Shown in pieces: positions 8,352 to 18,496 of a stretch of DNA of 64,000 bases. The notes beneath the pieces are model-generated. The model did no database searches. It saw only the letters and a list, made by a program, of their open reading frames with translations, and had not been told where the DNA came from. The translations under genes and the position numbers were made by a program. The stretch comes from Pseudoalteromonas sp. '520P1 No. 423' (GTDB lineage: Bacteria > Pseudomonadota > Gammaproteobacteria > Enterobacterales > Alteromonadaceae), in contig NZ_BBZB01000001.1 in assembly GCF_001269985.1 (NCBI RefSeq), positions 1,550,001 through 1,614,000 of the forward strand, written 5' to 3'. Every line of letters starts with the position of its first letter. Position 1 is the stretch's first letter.

Positions 8352-9941
8352 ATGTTTAAAAACCACCAAAAGAGTAAATTATCAGTACTGAGTATTGCAT
8401 TAAGTAGTGCTTTACTTGGTAGCTCGGTAGAAGTCAGTGCTCATGGTTACATGGATAGCCCAAAAGCAAGGCAAGCTATTTGTGAAGAGCAGCAAGGGTA
8501 TTGGTGGCCAGAAGATGGTTCAAATATTCCTAATGCAGCATGTCGTGCAGCATATTTAGATTCAGGCCATGTTCAATTTATTCAAGAGCATGAATTTGCT
8601 GTTAATACGCGAGATTATAATAACCAAGCAGCAGTTGAAGCTAATATTCCTGATGGTACTTTATGTGCTGCAGGTGACGTGAATAAAAAAGGTATGAACT
8701 TAACATCAGCGCATTGGCAAAGAACGGATGTGATTCCAAATGCTAATGGTGATATTAAAGTGCGTTTTAGAGCGACAACACCCCATAACCCCAGCTTTTG
8801 GCAGTTTTATTTAAGTAATGAAACCTATGATGCGACGCAAGCACTTAATTGGTCTGATCTTACTTTAGTGCAATCAATAGGTAATGTTGATTTTATTAAA
8901 GACAGTGATGGTAAGCGTTTTTATGAAATGAATGTAAATCTACCTGTAGATCGTGTTGGTGAAGCAATCCTTTATACTCGCTGGCAGCGTGAAGATGTGG
9001 TGGGAGAAGGCTTTTATAACTGTAGTGACATTACAATAAAACGTGACGATGTTCAGCCTGATACTTGGTTTGACGCCGGCTTTTATGTAAAACAAGGTCA
9101 AACAGCTAAAGTTGGCGAAACAGTTACATTTAGAGTCTTTGATGTCAGTGGTCAAGAGCTTGTTAATCAACAATTAGCGGTAACTCAAAATAATGTATCA
9201 AATTGGCAAACCAACTTTGCACAATCGCTTAATCTTGATTACAGCAATCTAGTTGCTATCGGCATTAAAAATCCTACTGGTGATATTGTTTTTGATGAGC
9301 AAAATATCTTAAGCAATAGTGTATTTGTAACAAATAAAGATCATACCTTTGCTGTTTCTATTAAAGCTGCACCCGTAAATACAGCGCCGATCGTTCATGA
9401 TATTGCTGATATAAATATTGATGAATTAGCAAGTGTTCAAATTCATGTGCATGCATTTGATGATGAACAAACTGCGCTTGAGTTTACTTGGTCTGTTCCA
9501 AGTGAAATCAGTTACACAGGAAGTGATGCAAACATTGTAATTACAGCACCTTCCGTTGAACTTAATACTGACTACCCAATAAGTGTATCTGTTTCTGATG
9601 GCAAGCTTACAACAACAAAATCTTTTGTAGTAAGTGTAAATAACCTAGTAATCGATCCAACTGAACCCCCGTGGACTAGCACTAAAGCGTATTCTGCTGG
9701 TGATAAAGTAGTGTTTGAAGGCAAAGTTTATGAAGCTAAATGGTGGAATAAAAACCAAAAGCCAAATAATAGCAATGCTTGGAAGTTAGCGACACCGAGT
9801 GATGGAGGTGTTGCAATATGGAATGCACAAAATGACTACGCTGGTGGCACTATCGTATCTCATAACACAATTCAATATAAAGCTAAGTGGTGGACTAAGG
9901 GTGAAGAGCCTGGCGTCAATGCTGTTTGGCAAAAGCAATAA
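8352..9941 (+). CDS. AA10 lytic polysaccharide monooxygenase, GbpA-like, with two chitin-binding modules
   Basis: A 529-residue secreted copper enzyme that should oxidatively nick crystalline chitin. The signal peptide ends VSA, leaving His31 as the mature N-terminus (HGYMDSP), the first ligand of the copper histidine brace. The second is probably His145 in TTPHNPSFW, and FYNCSD near the end of the AA10 domain supplies the axial aromatic. Modules: AA10 (31-230), a GbpA domain-2-like beta domain (about 233-340), an Ig/cadherin-like domain (about 345-435), then two CBM5/12 modules, both with AKWW. Start ATG follows aggagataact. It lies between two chitinases, 71 bases after the first and 35 before the second, so the three are probably co-transcribed. 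GbpA homologues also promote adhesion to chitin. Confidence 0.93.
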   Translation: MFKNHQKSKLSVLSIALSSALLGSSVEVSAHGYMDSPKARQAICEEQQGYWWPEDGSNIPNAACRAAYLDSGHVQFIQEHEFAVNTRDYNNQAAVEANIPDGTLCAAGDVNKKGMNLTSAHWQRTDVIPNANGDIKVRFRATTPHNPSFWQFYLSNETYDATQALNWSDLTLVQSIGNVDFIKDSDGKRFYEMNVNLPVDRVGEAILYTRWQREDVVGEGFYNCSDITIKRDDVQPDTWFDAGFYVKQGQTAKVGETVTFRVFDVSGQELVNQQLAVTQNNVSNWQTNFAQSLNLDYSNLVAIGIKNPTGDIVFDEQNILSNSVFVTNKDHTFAVSIKAAPVNTAPIVHDIADINIDELASVQIHVHAFDDEQTALEFTWSVPSEISYTGSDANIVITAPSVELNTDYPISVSVSDGKLTTTKSFVVSVNNLVIDPTEPPWTSTKAYSAGDKVVFEGKVYEAKWWNKNQKPNNSNAWKLATPSDGGVAIWNAQNDYAGGTIVSHNTIQYKAKWWTKGEEPGVNAVWQKQ

Positions 9942-9976
9942 CTATCGATTTAATTAAATAAAAAGAAGAGGAAATT

Positions 9977-12601
9977 ATGTATAAAAAATTACTCACTGCC
10001 TGTGCTGTATCGGCAATACTTTCATCTTGGCAAGTTACAGCTGCTCCAGCTGCACCAAGTATAGATTGGACACCACAAGATTATTCTTTTGTTGAAGTAA
10101 ATCTAGAGTCAAATGGCTCTTATAAAGATTTAGTGAAAGCAAAAGATGTGGTAGATATTAGCATCAAATGGAACTCTTGGAGTGGTACTGGTGGTGATAG
10201 CTATAAAGTATTATTTGATGGTGTTGTTGTAAATGAAGGTGCATTAGCTGCTGGCACTAAAAGTGGTGTGATCACTTTCCCTTATGATAAGTCTGGTCGT
10301 CATGATTTAACAATTGAATTATGTGACTCAACGGGGTGTGCAACAAGTGCAATTAAGCCAATTGTTATTGCAGATACTGATGGTGGTCATTTAGCACCAT
10401 TAGATATGAATATTGATCCTAATAATAAACAATACCCTAAACAAATAGATAATGTAGTGGGTGCTTACTTTGTTGAATGGGGTATCTATGGTCGTAAATA
10501 CGATGTTACTCAGATCCCTGTAGATAACTTAACGCATTTATTATATGGATTTATTCCAATTTGTGGTCCAAACGAATCATTAAAAGAAATCGAAAATGGC
10601 AATAGTTGGCGTGCGTTGCAAACTGCATGTGGTGGTTCAGCTGATTATGAAGTTGTCATTCATGACCCTTGGGCTGCTGTGCAAAAAGCATTGCCGGGTA
10701 TTGATGCAAAAGATCCAATTCGTGGTACATATGCGCAATTAATGGCATTAAAACAACGAAATCCGGATTTGAAAATTTTACCTTCAGTGGGTGGTTGGAC
10801 GTTATCAGACCCGTTTTATGGTTTTACTGAAAAGGCAAACCGAGATGTTTTTGTTGCATCTATGGAAAAATTCTTAAGAACATGGAAGTTCTATGATGGT
10901 GTTGATATTGATTGGGAATTCCCTGGTGGTGATGGCGCAGGTGTTGGTTTAGGCGACCCAATTAAAGATGGTCCAGCTTATGTTGCATTAATGCAAGAGC
11001 TTCGCACTATGTTAGATGCTTTAGAATCTGAGACAGGTCGTAAGTACGAACTTACTTCTGCAATAGGTTCTGGCTATGACAAAATTGAAGATGTTGATTA
11101 TGCAGCTGCTTCACAGTACATGGATTATATTTTTGCCATGACATATGACTTTTTTGGTGGCTGGAATAATGTAACTGGGCATCAAACTGGTTTAAATTGT
11201 GGCAGTCATATCAGTGCTGGAGAGTGTGATGGTACTGGTCTTGATGATGAAGGTAAACCACGTAAAGGTCCTGCTTATACTATTACTAATGCGGTTGATT
11301 TATTACTTGCACAAGGTGTTGCTGCAAAACAAATTGTAGTGGGTACAGCTATGTATGGTCGTGGTTGGGAAGGTGTTTTTCCTGCAAGCGCATCAGATAT
11401 GGATAATCCTATGACTGCGCCAGGTAATGGTAAGTTAAAAGGTTCTACAGCTCAAGGTGTTTGGGAAGACGGTATCATGGACTATAAAGGTATTGCTAAA
11501 TATATCGTAGGTCCAGCAGGTACTGGTCTAAATGGTTTTGAAGTTAGTTATGATGAAGTGGCAGAAGCTGCTTATGTTTGGAATCGTACTTCTGGTCAGT
11601 TAATTACTTATGATAGCCCTCGTTCAGTATTAGCTAAAGGTCAGTATGTGACTAATAATGGACTAGGTGGTTTATTTGCATGGGAAATTGATGCAGATAA
11701 CGGTGATATTTTAAATGCAATGCATGAAGGTTTGGCTGGTGGTCCAACTGATCCTATTAATAAAAAGCCAGTTGTTACTTTAGATGCTAGCTTTAGTGTA
11801 AATGCGGGTGATGTATTAGCAATTTCTGCGACGGCAACAGATGCTGATAATGATGCACTGACATATTCTTGGAATGTTGATGCTGCATTGAATGCGACAG
11901 GTACTGATTCAGCTTCTATCAGCATCACTGCGCCAAATGTAACTACGACAACAGATTATCCAATATCTATCAGTGTGTCAGATGGTAAAGCTGTAGTAAC
12001 TAAATCAGCTGTTGTTACTGTTGTTGCACCAACAACTGGAAATACAGCACCTGTAGTATCGCCAATTAGTGATGTGTCTTTGGAAGAAAATACGCAAGTA
12101 AATCTTTCAGTTTCAGCGTCTGATGCGGATAGCGATGCATTAACTTACACATGGAATGTACCTGCTGGTTTGGTTTTATCAGGTTCAGGTGAAAATGTTT
12201 ATTTAGCAGCAGATGAAGTAACGGCTGATACTAATTACACCGTATCTGTTGATGTTTCAGATGGCACAGTTGTTGTTTCACAAAGCTTTACAGTAACTGT
12301 GACGGATAAAGTAACAGATGGAAATACAACATGGGATAGCACTAAAGTTTATAATACAGGCGATACTGTTGTATTTAATGGTGTGACATATAAAGCAAAA
12401 TGGTGGACTAAAGGTAATCAACCAGATCTTGGTGGTCCATGGGAAGAAGTGATCCCTGATGATGGTCAAGTTCGTGCTTGGCGCTCAGACTTAGTTTATA
12501 ACGGTGGTGATAAAGTTTCACATAATGGCGCAGACTATAGTGCTGGTTGGTGGACTAAAAATGAAGAGCCAGGAAAAGCATCTGTATGGACTAAGCTTTA
12601 A
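9977..12601 (+). CDS. chiA: Secreted ChiA-type GH18 chitinase
   Basis: An 874-residue exported chitinase of the Serratia ChiA type. A signal peptide (about 1-22) is followed by a ChiA N-terminal FnIII-like domain (about 25-140), and a GH18 barrel (about 155-590) with DGVDIDWE and catalytic Glu314, almost the same number as Serratia ChiA E315. The barrel holds the long alpha/beta insertion region typical of processive enzymes. Two Ig/cadherin-like repeats (about 598-680 and 690-775) and two CBM5/12 modules with KWW and GWW follow. Ribosome site aagaggaa lies just before the ATG. It closes the chitin operon; a strong terminator follows at 12630. Its linker and CBM modules closely resemble those of the LPMO upstream, which suggests module sharing by recombination. 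Confidence 0.94.
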   Translation: MYKKLLTACAVSAILSSWQVTAAPAAPSIDWTPQDYSFVEVNLESNGSYKDLVKAKDVVDISIKWNSWSGTGGDSYKVLFDGVVVNEGALAAGTKSGVITFPYDKSGRHDLTIELCDSTGCATSAIKPIVIADTDGGHLAPLDMNIDPNNKQYPKQIDNVVGAYFVEWGIYGRKYDVTQIPVDNLTHLLYGFIPICGPNESLKEIENGNSWRALQTACGGSADYEVVIHDPWAAVQKALPGIDAKDPIRGTYAQLMALKQRNPDLKILPSVGGWTLSDPFYGFTEKANRDVFVASMEKFLRTWKFYDGVDIDWEFPGGDGAGVGLGDPIKDGPAYVALMQELRTMLDALESETGRKYELTSAIGSGYDKIEDVDYAAASQYMDYIFAMTYDFFGGWNNVTGHQTGLNCGSHISAGECDGTGLDDEGKPRKGPAYTITNAVDLLLAQGVAAKQIVVGTAMYGRGWEGVFPASASDMDNPMTAPGNGKLKGSTAQGVWEDGIMDYKGIAKYIVGPAGTGLNGFEVSYDEVAEAAYVWNRTSGQLITYDSPRSVLAKGQYVTNNGLGGLFAWEIDADNGDILNAMHEGLAGGPTDPINKKPVVTLDASFSVNAGDVLAISATATDADNDALTYSWNVDAALNATGTDSASISITAPNVTTTTDYPISISVSDGKAVVTKSAVVTVVAPTTGNTAPVVSPISDVSLEENTQVNLSVSASDADSDALTYTWNVPAGLVLSGSGENVYLAADEVTADTNYTVSVDVSDGTVVVSQSFTVTVTDKVTDGNTTWDSTKVYNTGDTVVFNGVTYKAKWWTKGNQPDLGGPWEEVIPDDGQVRAWRSDLVYNGGDKVSHNGADYSAGWWTKNEEPGKASVWTKL

Positions 12602-12629
12602 AAGCAATTAAAGAAACCCTTAAAGCAAA

Positions 12630-12656
12630 AGAGCAGCTAAATAGCTGCTCTTTTTA
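12630..12656 (+). terminator. Rho-independent terminator of the chitin operon
   Basis: A 10-bp perfect stem (agagcagcta / tagctgctct) with a two-base loop, followed by ttttattt. It lies 28 bases after the chiA stop and before the convergent sstT, and may serve both strands. Confidence 0.88.
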
Positions 12657-12687
12657 TTTCTCAGTTACTATTTTACTGTAACTTTTA

Positions 12688-13890
12688 CTATTTAGTTGCG
12701 TGATGAGAAGCAGCTGCAGAGAATACAACATCCGTAGAGCTATTTAATGCCGTTTCCGCTGAATCTTGGATCACACCAATAATAAAGCCGATAGCAACTA
12801 CTTGCATTGCAATATCAGTATCAATACCAAATAAGCTACAAGCTAAAGGTATTAATAATAAAGAACCGCCTGCAACACCTGATGCACCACAAGCAGATAC
12901 AGATGCAATCACACTTAATAAAATAGCCGTTGCAATATCAACTTCAATATTTAAGGTATTAGCAGCAGCTAAAGTAAGTACAGTAATGGTAATTGCTGCG
13001 CCAGCCATATTAATCGTAGCGCCTAGTGGAATTGATAAAGAGTAAGTATCTTCATGTAAATCTAGTTTTTTACATAAAGCCATATTTACAGGAATGTTTG
13101 CAGCTGAACTTCTTGTAAAGAAAGCAGTAATACCTGAATCTTTTAAACAAGTTAATACTAATGGGTATGGGTTTTTACGTGTCACGATATATACAATTAA
13201 AGGATTAACAATCAGCGCAATAATTAGCATGGAGCTTACTAATACAAATACTAAATGGCTAAACTCAGCTAATGCAGAAAAACCAGTTGTTGCAATTGTA
13301 TTGGCAACTAAACCAAATATACCTAAAGGTGCAAACTTAATAACTGTTTTAACGATACTAGAAACCGCATCAGCTAAGTCATGAACCATTATTTTAGATG
13401 ACTCACTGGCACGTTTTAATGCAAAACCTAACCCTAATCCCCAAGCTAAAATACCAATAAAGTTACCCGTAGCTACGGCATTAATTGGATTATCTACTAC
13501 TTTAAAAGCTAGTGTTGTTAAGACTTCAGATAAGCCTTGCGGTGGGTTTGCTGTTGCGCCTGCTAAATCAAGCGTCAGTTGAGTTGGAAATAAAAAGCTC
13601 ATTACAACAGCTACAAATGCAGCGCTTAATGTACCAATTAAATAAAGACCGACAATAGGCTTTAAATTAGCGTCGCTATCTACTTTTTGATTCGCGATTG
13701 AAGAGGCTACCAATACTAATACTAATATAGGCGCAACGGCTTTTAATGCGCTAACAAATAAACCACCTAACATAGAGAATGATTTAGCGGTTTCGGGTGA
13801 TGCAACAGCCAAAAGACAGCCCAAAATAATAGCGACTATAATTTGACTAACCAGACTGGTTGATTGTAATTTTTTTAAAAAAGCTGTCAT
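12688..13890 (-). CDS. sstT: Serine/threonine:Na+ symporter SstT
   Basis: A 400-residue inner-membrane transporter of the dicarboxylate/amino acid:cation symporter (DAACS) family that imports serine and threonine with sodium. Visible features: hydrophobic segments throughout, the [23 protein letters not shown] segment typical of SstT, the serine-rich reentrant loop [21 protein letters not shown], and [12 protein letters not shown] matching the sodium-binding NMDGT-like region. Length equals the family norm. It stands alone, convergent with the chitin operon and divergent from the RND pump genes. Confidence 0.94.
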   Translation of the reverse strand: MTAFLKKLQSTSLVSQIIVAIILGCLLAVASPETAKSFSMLGGLFVSALKAVAPILVLVLVASSIANQKVDSDANLKPIVGLYLIGTLSAAFVAVVMSFLFPTQLTLDLAGATANPPQGLSEVLTTLAFKVVDNPINAVATGNFIGILAWGLGLGFALKRASESSKIMVHDLADAVSSIVKTVIKFAPLGIFGLVANTIATTGFSALAEFSHLVFVLVSSMLIIALIVNPLIVYIVTRKNPYPLVLTCLKDSGITAFFTRSSAANIPVNMALCKKLDLHEDTYSLSIPLGATINMAGAAITITVLTLAAANTLNIEVDIATAILLSVIASVSACGASGVAGGSLLLIPLACSLFGIDTDIAMQVVAIGFIIGVIQDSAETALNSSTDVVFSAAASHHATK

Positions 13891-14225
13891 AACAGACCTT
13901 AATTATTATTATATTTCAATATTAGGTCAGGTTTTTACCACCTAAGCGCGCACTGTGTCCAGTAGTTATTAAAAACCCAGAGTTAAAGTTATTTTACCAT
14001 CAAGCTTATCTTGCCTTTTTGTTTAGTCATCGAAAATAAATTTTATTCTCTTATTCGAAGCCCAGATTAAATATTGTTGCTCAAGATTTCGAGCTGTAAC
14101 AAGGTGTTTCAAAATTCGTTTCTAACGTGAAATTATTGCTGTTTAACGTAAGTTCTCTAGAGGAACTGTGTACAAAGCTTATAATAAAATAAGGGAATCA
14201 ACTGGCTAAAATTGAGAATAAAAAA
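13891..14225. other. Divergent intergenic region, sstT to RND pump
   Basis: 335 bases with both promoters expected. A perfect TATAAT sits at 14180-14185, about 40 bases before the pump start, but no matching -35 is evident. A short inverted repeat (ttaggt / acctaa) lies in the sstT leader near 13921-13945. No ORF or RNA gene was recognised. Confidence 0.4.
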
Positions 14226-17200
14226 ATGAACTTAACGCGTTCGGCCTTAAAAAATCCTGCCGCTATTATCGTAATAGTCGCTTTAGTGATGGTTTTTGGC
14301 GTCATAAGTGTTTTTAAATTACCACTGCAACTTACCCCAGATATAGAGCAACCTCAAATTACCATTTCAACTGGTTGGCGAAGTGCTGCACCCTCTGAAA
14401 TGGAATCGGTGATAATAGAACCTATAGAAAACGTCGTTAAAAATACCCAAAGTGTCACTAAAGTAACAACTAATATTCAACGTGGTTTTGGCAATATTTC
14501 ACTAACATTTGATGTCGGTGCTGATATGCAAAAAGCTATGTTAGATGTGATTAATAATCTAAACCAAGCTCCTCCATTACCATTAGATGCGATAGAGCCT
14601 GTAATTTCAGCTGGTGGTGGACGAGGCGGCCCCAATACTGCATCATTAATGATAAAAACTTTACCTTCAAATCCGGCTCAAGATTTAGGTCAATATCAAA
14701 AGTTGATTGAAGATGTGGTAAAACCACGATTTGCTCGTATCCCTGGTATGGGGCAAGTTAATTTAGCTAGCCATAGACCAAGAGAGCTTAGAATTACCTT
14801 TGATGCGTTAAGAGCAGCCTCCCTAGGGCTAAGCATTGCTGATATTAGCTCAACCATTGCCAGAGCCAGTGACGTATCAGGTGGTATTGCCAATGTTGGT
14901 CGCCGTCAATATACGGTTCGTTTTTCTGGTCAGTACAATATTGGTAATTTAACCGATATGATCATAGGTTATAGTGGTGAGCGTCCTATTTATTTAAAAG
15001 ATGTAGCAACAGTTGAAAATACCTTAGTCGATAAATTTGCTTTTAATTTAAGAAATGGCCAGCCTTCATATTACTTCACTTTAAAGCGCCAAAATGATGC
15101 CAATACAGTTGCCTTATTAGATGAAATTAATATCGCAATAAAAGAGCTCAATGCTGGCCCTATGGCTGCAGCGGGTTTAACCATAGATCTAAGTTTTGAT
15201 GCCTCTGTGCATATTCGAAATGCCTTAAAACTAGTACAAAATAATTTAGGTTTAGGTGTGCTTTTGGCATTGATTATTCTTTGGTTATTTTTAAGGGGTA
15301 TAAAAACAACTTTAATTATTGCTATGACAATACCTGTTTCGCTTATGGTGTCGTTTGCAGCATTAAGTATTTTTGATCGTAGCTTAAATGTAATTTCTTT
15401 AGCTGGCTTAGCTTTCTCTGTGGGTTTGGTACTTGATGCCGCCATTATTGTCCAAGAAAATATCGTAAGGCTTAGAAGTCAGGGGTTAGATACATCGAAA
15501 GCTGTAATGCGCGGTGCACTTCAAGTGACAGGCGCTTTATTTGCCTCAACAGCAACCAGTGTAGCGATATTTTTACCGATCTTGTTTATGGCTGGCATTG
15601 AGGGCCAGTTATTTTCAGATTTAGCTCTTACTTTATCTATCGCGGTAATAGCATCATTTGTATCGGCAGTAACCGTTTTACCTATTGCGAGTAAGTATTG
15701 GTTAAATACAAAAGAAGAAATAGATCCTTATAAAGCTTATTGGCAAAACCTGGCAAGCTTTGTAATGAAAGTTACCAATACAACAGCTAAACGCTTTTCT
15801 TGGATAGCAATCTTATTAGGTGGTTCTGTTGTGGCAAGTGTCATGTTAATGCCAAAAACAGATTTTATGCCAAGGGCACCTACAGATGGTTTTTTTATGA
15901 GTTTTAATATGCCACCGGGTGGCAATGTGGAATCTATTGAAAAAGAAACTGCTTCTTTAGTAAAAGAACGTTTAGCACCTTATTTATCGGGTGAACAAGA
16001 GCCTAAGATTAAAAGTTATAACTTCTTCTCTTACGGTGCTGGCGCAACCGGTGGTTTTATCTATTCTGATGATCCAAGGCGGGTAGAAGAGCTTATGGAT
16101 GTTATTAGAAATAAAGTGCTTGCAGGATTACCTGATACACAAATATTTTTATTTAGAGGCTCTATGATCAATGTCTCGGGCTCAGGTAATGGCCGTACAA
16201 TAGATATTGATATTAATGGTTCTGATATTGAAAGTTTAATGCAAGTGGCACAAACAGGTATAGATGCCATTAATGAAAATATGACAGGCACAACCGCTTT
16301 CCCTATTCCAAGCTTAAATCTTACTGAGCCTGAGCTTAATTTAATACCCAATGATCAAAGGATCACGCAAGCTGGGCTCACAAGAAGAGATGTAGCAAAT
16401 GCAGTGAGAGCTTATACCAGTGGTTTATTTATTAGTGAATACTTTGATGGTAACGATAGGGTTAATGTGATTTTACGCGGTGAAAAATGGAAGACTCCCG
16501 ATGAGCTTGCATCATTCCCTATTTATTCGCCGTTAGCGGGTGTTCAAACAATTGGTGAATTAACAACTTTAACGAGAACAGCAGGTCCAACACAACTTAG
16601 AAGGGTTGATGGTAAACGTACTATTAGTTTACAAGTATCACCGCCGGCTGATATGTCATTAGAAGAAGCACTAGTGATGATCAACGAAAAAATCATTCCA
16701 AAAATGAATGAAAATTTACCAAATGATGCTTCAATTCTATTAAGTGGCAATGCAAATAAAATGGCTAATGCAATTAATGATATGTTGCAAAATTTTGCTT
16801 TAGCTTTATTGATTTTGTTTTTATTAATGACAGCTTTATTTAAGTCTGCAAAAGATAGTTTGCTAGTACTTTTGGTAATGCCTTTAGCGGTTGCTGGTGG
16901 GGTAATTGGTCTATATATATTAAATCTATTTACTTACCAGTCACTAGATTTATTAACTATGATAGGTTTCATTATTTTACTTGGCCTAGTAGTTAATAAT
17001 GCCATTTTATTAGTAGATCAAACACGGGAAGCGCAAAAGCAAGGTTTATCTCGTACAGATGCAGTAGCACAAGCTGTGAGTATTCGTGCAAGACCAGTAT
17101 ACATGAGTACATTAACTAGCTTATTTGGCATGTTGCCACTTATGTTAATGCCAGGTGTTGGAAGTGAAATATACCGCGGGTTAGCTACCGTTATTGTTGG

Positions 17201-17354
17201 CGGTATGAGTATTAGTGCAATTTTCACCTTATTATTATTCCCTTGTTTATTACAGTTAGGGAAAAACTTATCGAGTTCAAATCAAGATAGCTCATTAAAT
17301 AAATCAGATAATAAAGTTGCGGATTTAAATTCGTTACATCAACAGGCTAGCTAG
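14226..17354 (+). CDS. RND family efflux transporter permease
   Basis: A 1042-residue inner-membrane pump of the HAE1/AcrB-like RND superfamily. It has an N-terminal transmembrane helix, two large periplasmic loops (about 40-330 and 555-860) and two six-helix bundles. In transmembrane helix 4 the motif is SVGLVLDAAIIVQEN: D404 matches AcrB D407, but the second acidic residue (AcrB D408) is Ala405. In helix 10 the AcrB K940 position reads VVNNAILLVD, an Asn pair. It therefore belongs to a different RND clade from AcrB and its substrate cannot be named. The adaptor gene follows after 8 bases, the reverse of the usual adaptor-pump order. No outer-membrane TolC-type gene is adjacent. Confidence 0.9.
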   Translation: MNLTRSALKNPAAIIVIVALVMVFGVISVFKLPLQLTPDIEQPQITISTGWRSAAPSEMESVIIEPIENVVKNTQSVTKVTTNIQRGFGNISLTFDVGADMQKAMLDVINNLNQAPPLPLDAIEPVISAGGGRGGPNTASLMIKTLPSNPAQDLGQYQKLIEDVVKPRFARIPGMGQVNLASHRPRELRITFDALRAASLGLSIADISSTIARASDVSGGIANVGRRQYTVRFSGQYNIGNLTDMIIGYSGERPIYLKDVATVENTLVDKFAFNLRNGQPSYYFTLKRQNDANTVALLDEINIAIKELNAGPMAAAGLTIDLSFDASVHIRNALKLVQNNLGLGVLLALIILWLFLRGIKTTLIIAMTIPVSLMVSFAALSIFDRSLNVISLAGLAFSVGLVLDAAIIVQENIVRLRSQGLDTSKAVMRGALQVTGALFASTATSVAIFLPILFMAGIEGQLFSDLALTLSIAVIASFVSAVTVLPIASKYWLNTKEEIDPYKAYWQNLASFVMKVTNTTAKRFSWIAILLGGSVVASVMLMPKTDFMPRAPTDGFFMSFNMPPGGNVESIEKETASLVKERLAPYLSGEQEPKIKSYNFFSYGAGATGGFIYSDDPRRVEELMDVIRNKVLAGLPDTQIFLFRGSMINVSGSGNGRTIDIDINGSDIESLMQVAQTGIDAINENMTGTTAFPIPSLNLTEPELNLIPNDQRITQAGLTRRDVANAVRAYTSGLFISEYFDGNDRVNVILRGEKWKTPDELASFPIYSPLAGVQTIGELTTLTRTAGPTQLRRVDGKRTISLQVSPPADMSLEEALVMINEKIIPKMNENLPNDASILLSGNANKMANAINDMLQNFALALLILFLLMTALFKSAKDSLLVLLVMPLAVAGGVIGLYILNLFTYQSLDLLTMIGFIILLGLVVNNAILLVDQTREAQKQGLSRTDAVAQAVSIRARPVYMSTLTSLFGMLPLMLMPGVGSEIYRGLATVIVGGMSISAIFTLLLFPCLLQLGKNLSSSNQDSSLNKSDNKVADLNSLHQQAS

Positions 17355-17362
17355 GAGTCAGT

Positions 17363-18415
17363 ATGTGTACCAAAAAATTAGTTAAAGGGTTACTAGCCAG
17401 TAGTATAGCGTTATTAGCTATTTCTACAAACGCACAAGATACGCCTGCAAGTCCTGTAAAATTAGATACAGTAACAAGTATTTCATTACCAGCAACGACA
17501 GATTTAATGGGTACTTTGCATAGTCGCTCTCATATTCAGATCACAGCTGGGATCAATGGTCGTTTAGAATGGCTTGCTGAGCCTGGTACGCATGTAAATC
17601 CCGGAGATACTTTAGTCAAAATGGATTTATTGCCATTAAAATTAAAGCTTGCAGAGCAAAAAGCACAAATTAAGCGTGCAAACATCAATTTGGCTTATCT
17701 TAAAAATGAATGGGATAGACTGCAAAAACTACGTAAAACAAATTCGACATCACAATTTCAATTAGATCAAACCCGATCTCAATATGAATTAGCGCAAACC
17801 GATATTGAAATTGCACAATTAAAATTACAGCAAATTGAAGATCAAATTAATCGTGCAACAGTAATAGCACCATTTGAAGGTGTAATTACGCAAAGACTCA
17901 CACGTGCGGGCACAGATGTGAGTAGAAGTGATACTTTGCTTAAATTACTTGATACAGAAAACTTAGAAGTACGCGTTTTTGTACCGATAAAATATTTAGC
18001 GTATATCAGTAAAGGCAATCTTTTAAAAATATTCGCAAACGGTAAAGAAATAGAAGCACCAATTATAGCAAAAATTCCAAGTGCAGATCCTCGCTCACAA
18101 ACATTTGAGGTGAGAATTAAGATCCCACAAGAGATAAATAATTATTGGGCAGCGGGGCAGTTAGTCACTGTGACAGTACCAACTCAAAATAACTTGGCAA
18201 AATTAACAGTTCATAGAGATGCATTAATTTTAAGAAAAGATGGCACTTATGTGATAAAAGTCGACAATGAGAACAAAGCACATAAATTGTTAGTAAAAGT
18301 GGGGTTAGGCAGTTTAGAGCGTGTTGCAATACAAGGTGACTTGATTGAAGGTGATAAAGTGGCTGTTAGAGGTGCTGAACGCTTAACTGATGGTCAGTTT
18401 GTTGTGGTGAACTAA
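17363..18415 (+). CDS. RND efflux periplasmic adaptor (membrane fusion protein)
   Basis: A 350-residue periplasmic adaptor that would link the preceding pump to an outer-membrane channel. A signal peptide ends near residue 24 (TNA-QDT). The first lipoyl half (about 50-85, GRLEWLAEPGTHVNPGDTLV) is followed by an alpha-hairpin coiled coil (about 95-150), the second lipoyl half with IAPFEGVITQRLTRAGTDV, and the beta-barrel and membrane-proximal domains (about 190-345). Start ATG follows taggag. It is translated right after the pump, with a terminator behind it, so the pair form a two-gene operon. Confidence 0.9.
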   Translation: MCTKKLVKGLLASSIALLAISTNAQDTPASPVKLDTVTSISLPATTDLMGTLHSRSHIQITAGINGRLEWLAEPGTHVNPGDTLVKMDLLPLKLKLAEQKAQIKRANINLAYLKNEWDRLQKLRKTNSTSQFQLDQTRSQYELAQTDIEIAQLKLQQIEDQINRATVIAPFEGVITQRLTRAGTDVSRSDTLLKLLDTENLEVRVFVPIKYLAYISKGNLLKIFANGKEIEAPIIAKIPSADPRSQTFEVRIKIPQEINNYWAAGQLVTVTVPTQNNLAKLTVHRDALILRKDGTYVIKVDNENKAHKLLVKVGLGSLERVAIQGDLIEGDKVAVRGAERLTDGQFVVVN

Positions 18416-18436
18416 TACTAATTAGAATCGCATTTT

Positions 18437-18462
18437 AAAAAGGAAGCTTAGCTTCCTTTTTT
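18437..18462. terminator. Bidirectional terminator between the adaptor gene and the small exported protein gene
   Basis: Inverted repeat aaaaaaggaagc / gcttcctttttt with a tta loop, flanked by an A-run and a T-run, so it works on either strand. It lies between two convergent genes. Confidence 0.87.
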
Positions 18463-18496
18463 CATTTTGGTTGGCTGATAAATGCAAATAATTCAT

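Noticed and set aside
15071..15445. Minus-strand ORF inside the RND pump
   Set aside because: Antisense shadow of a conserved transporter with no independent support.
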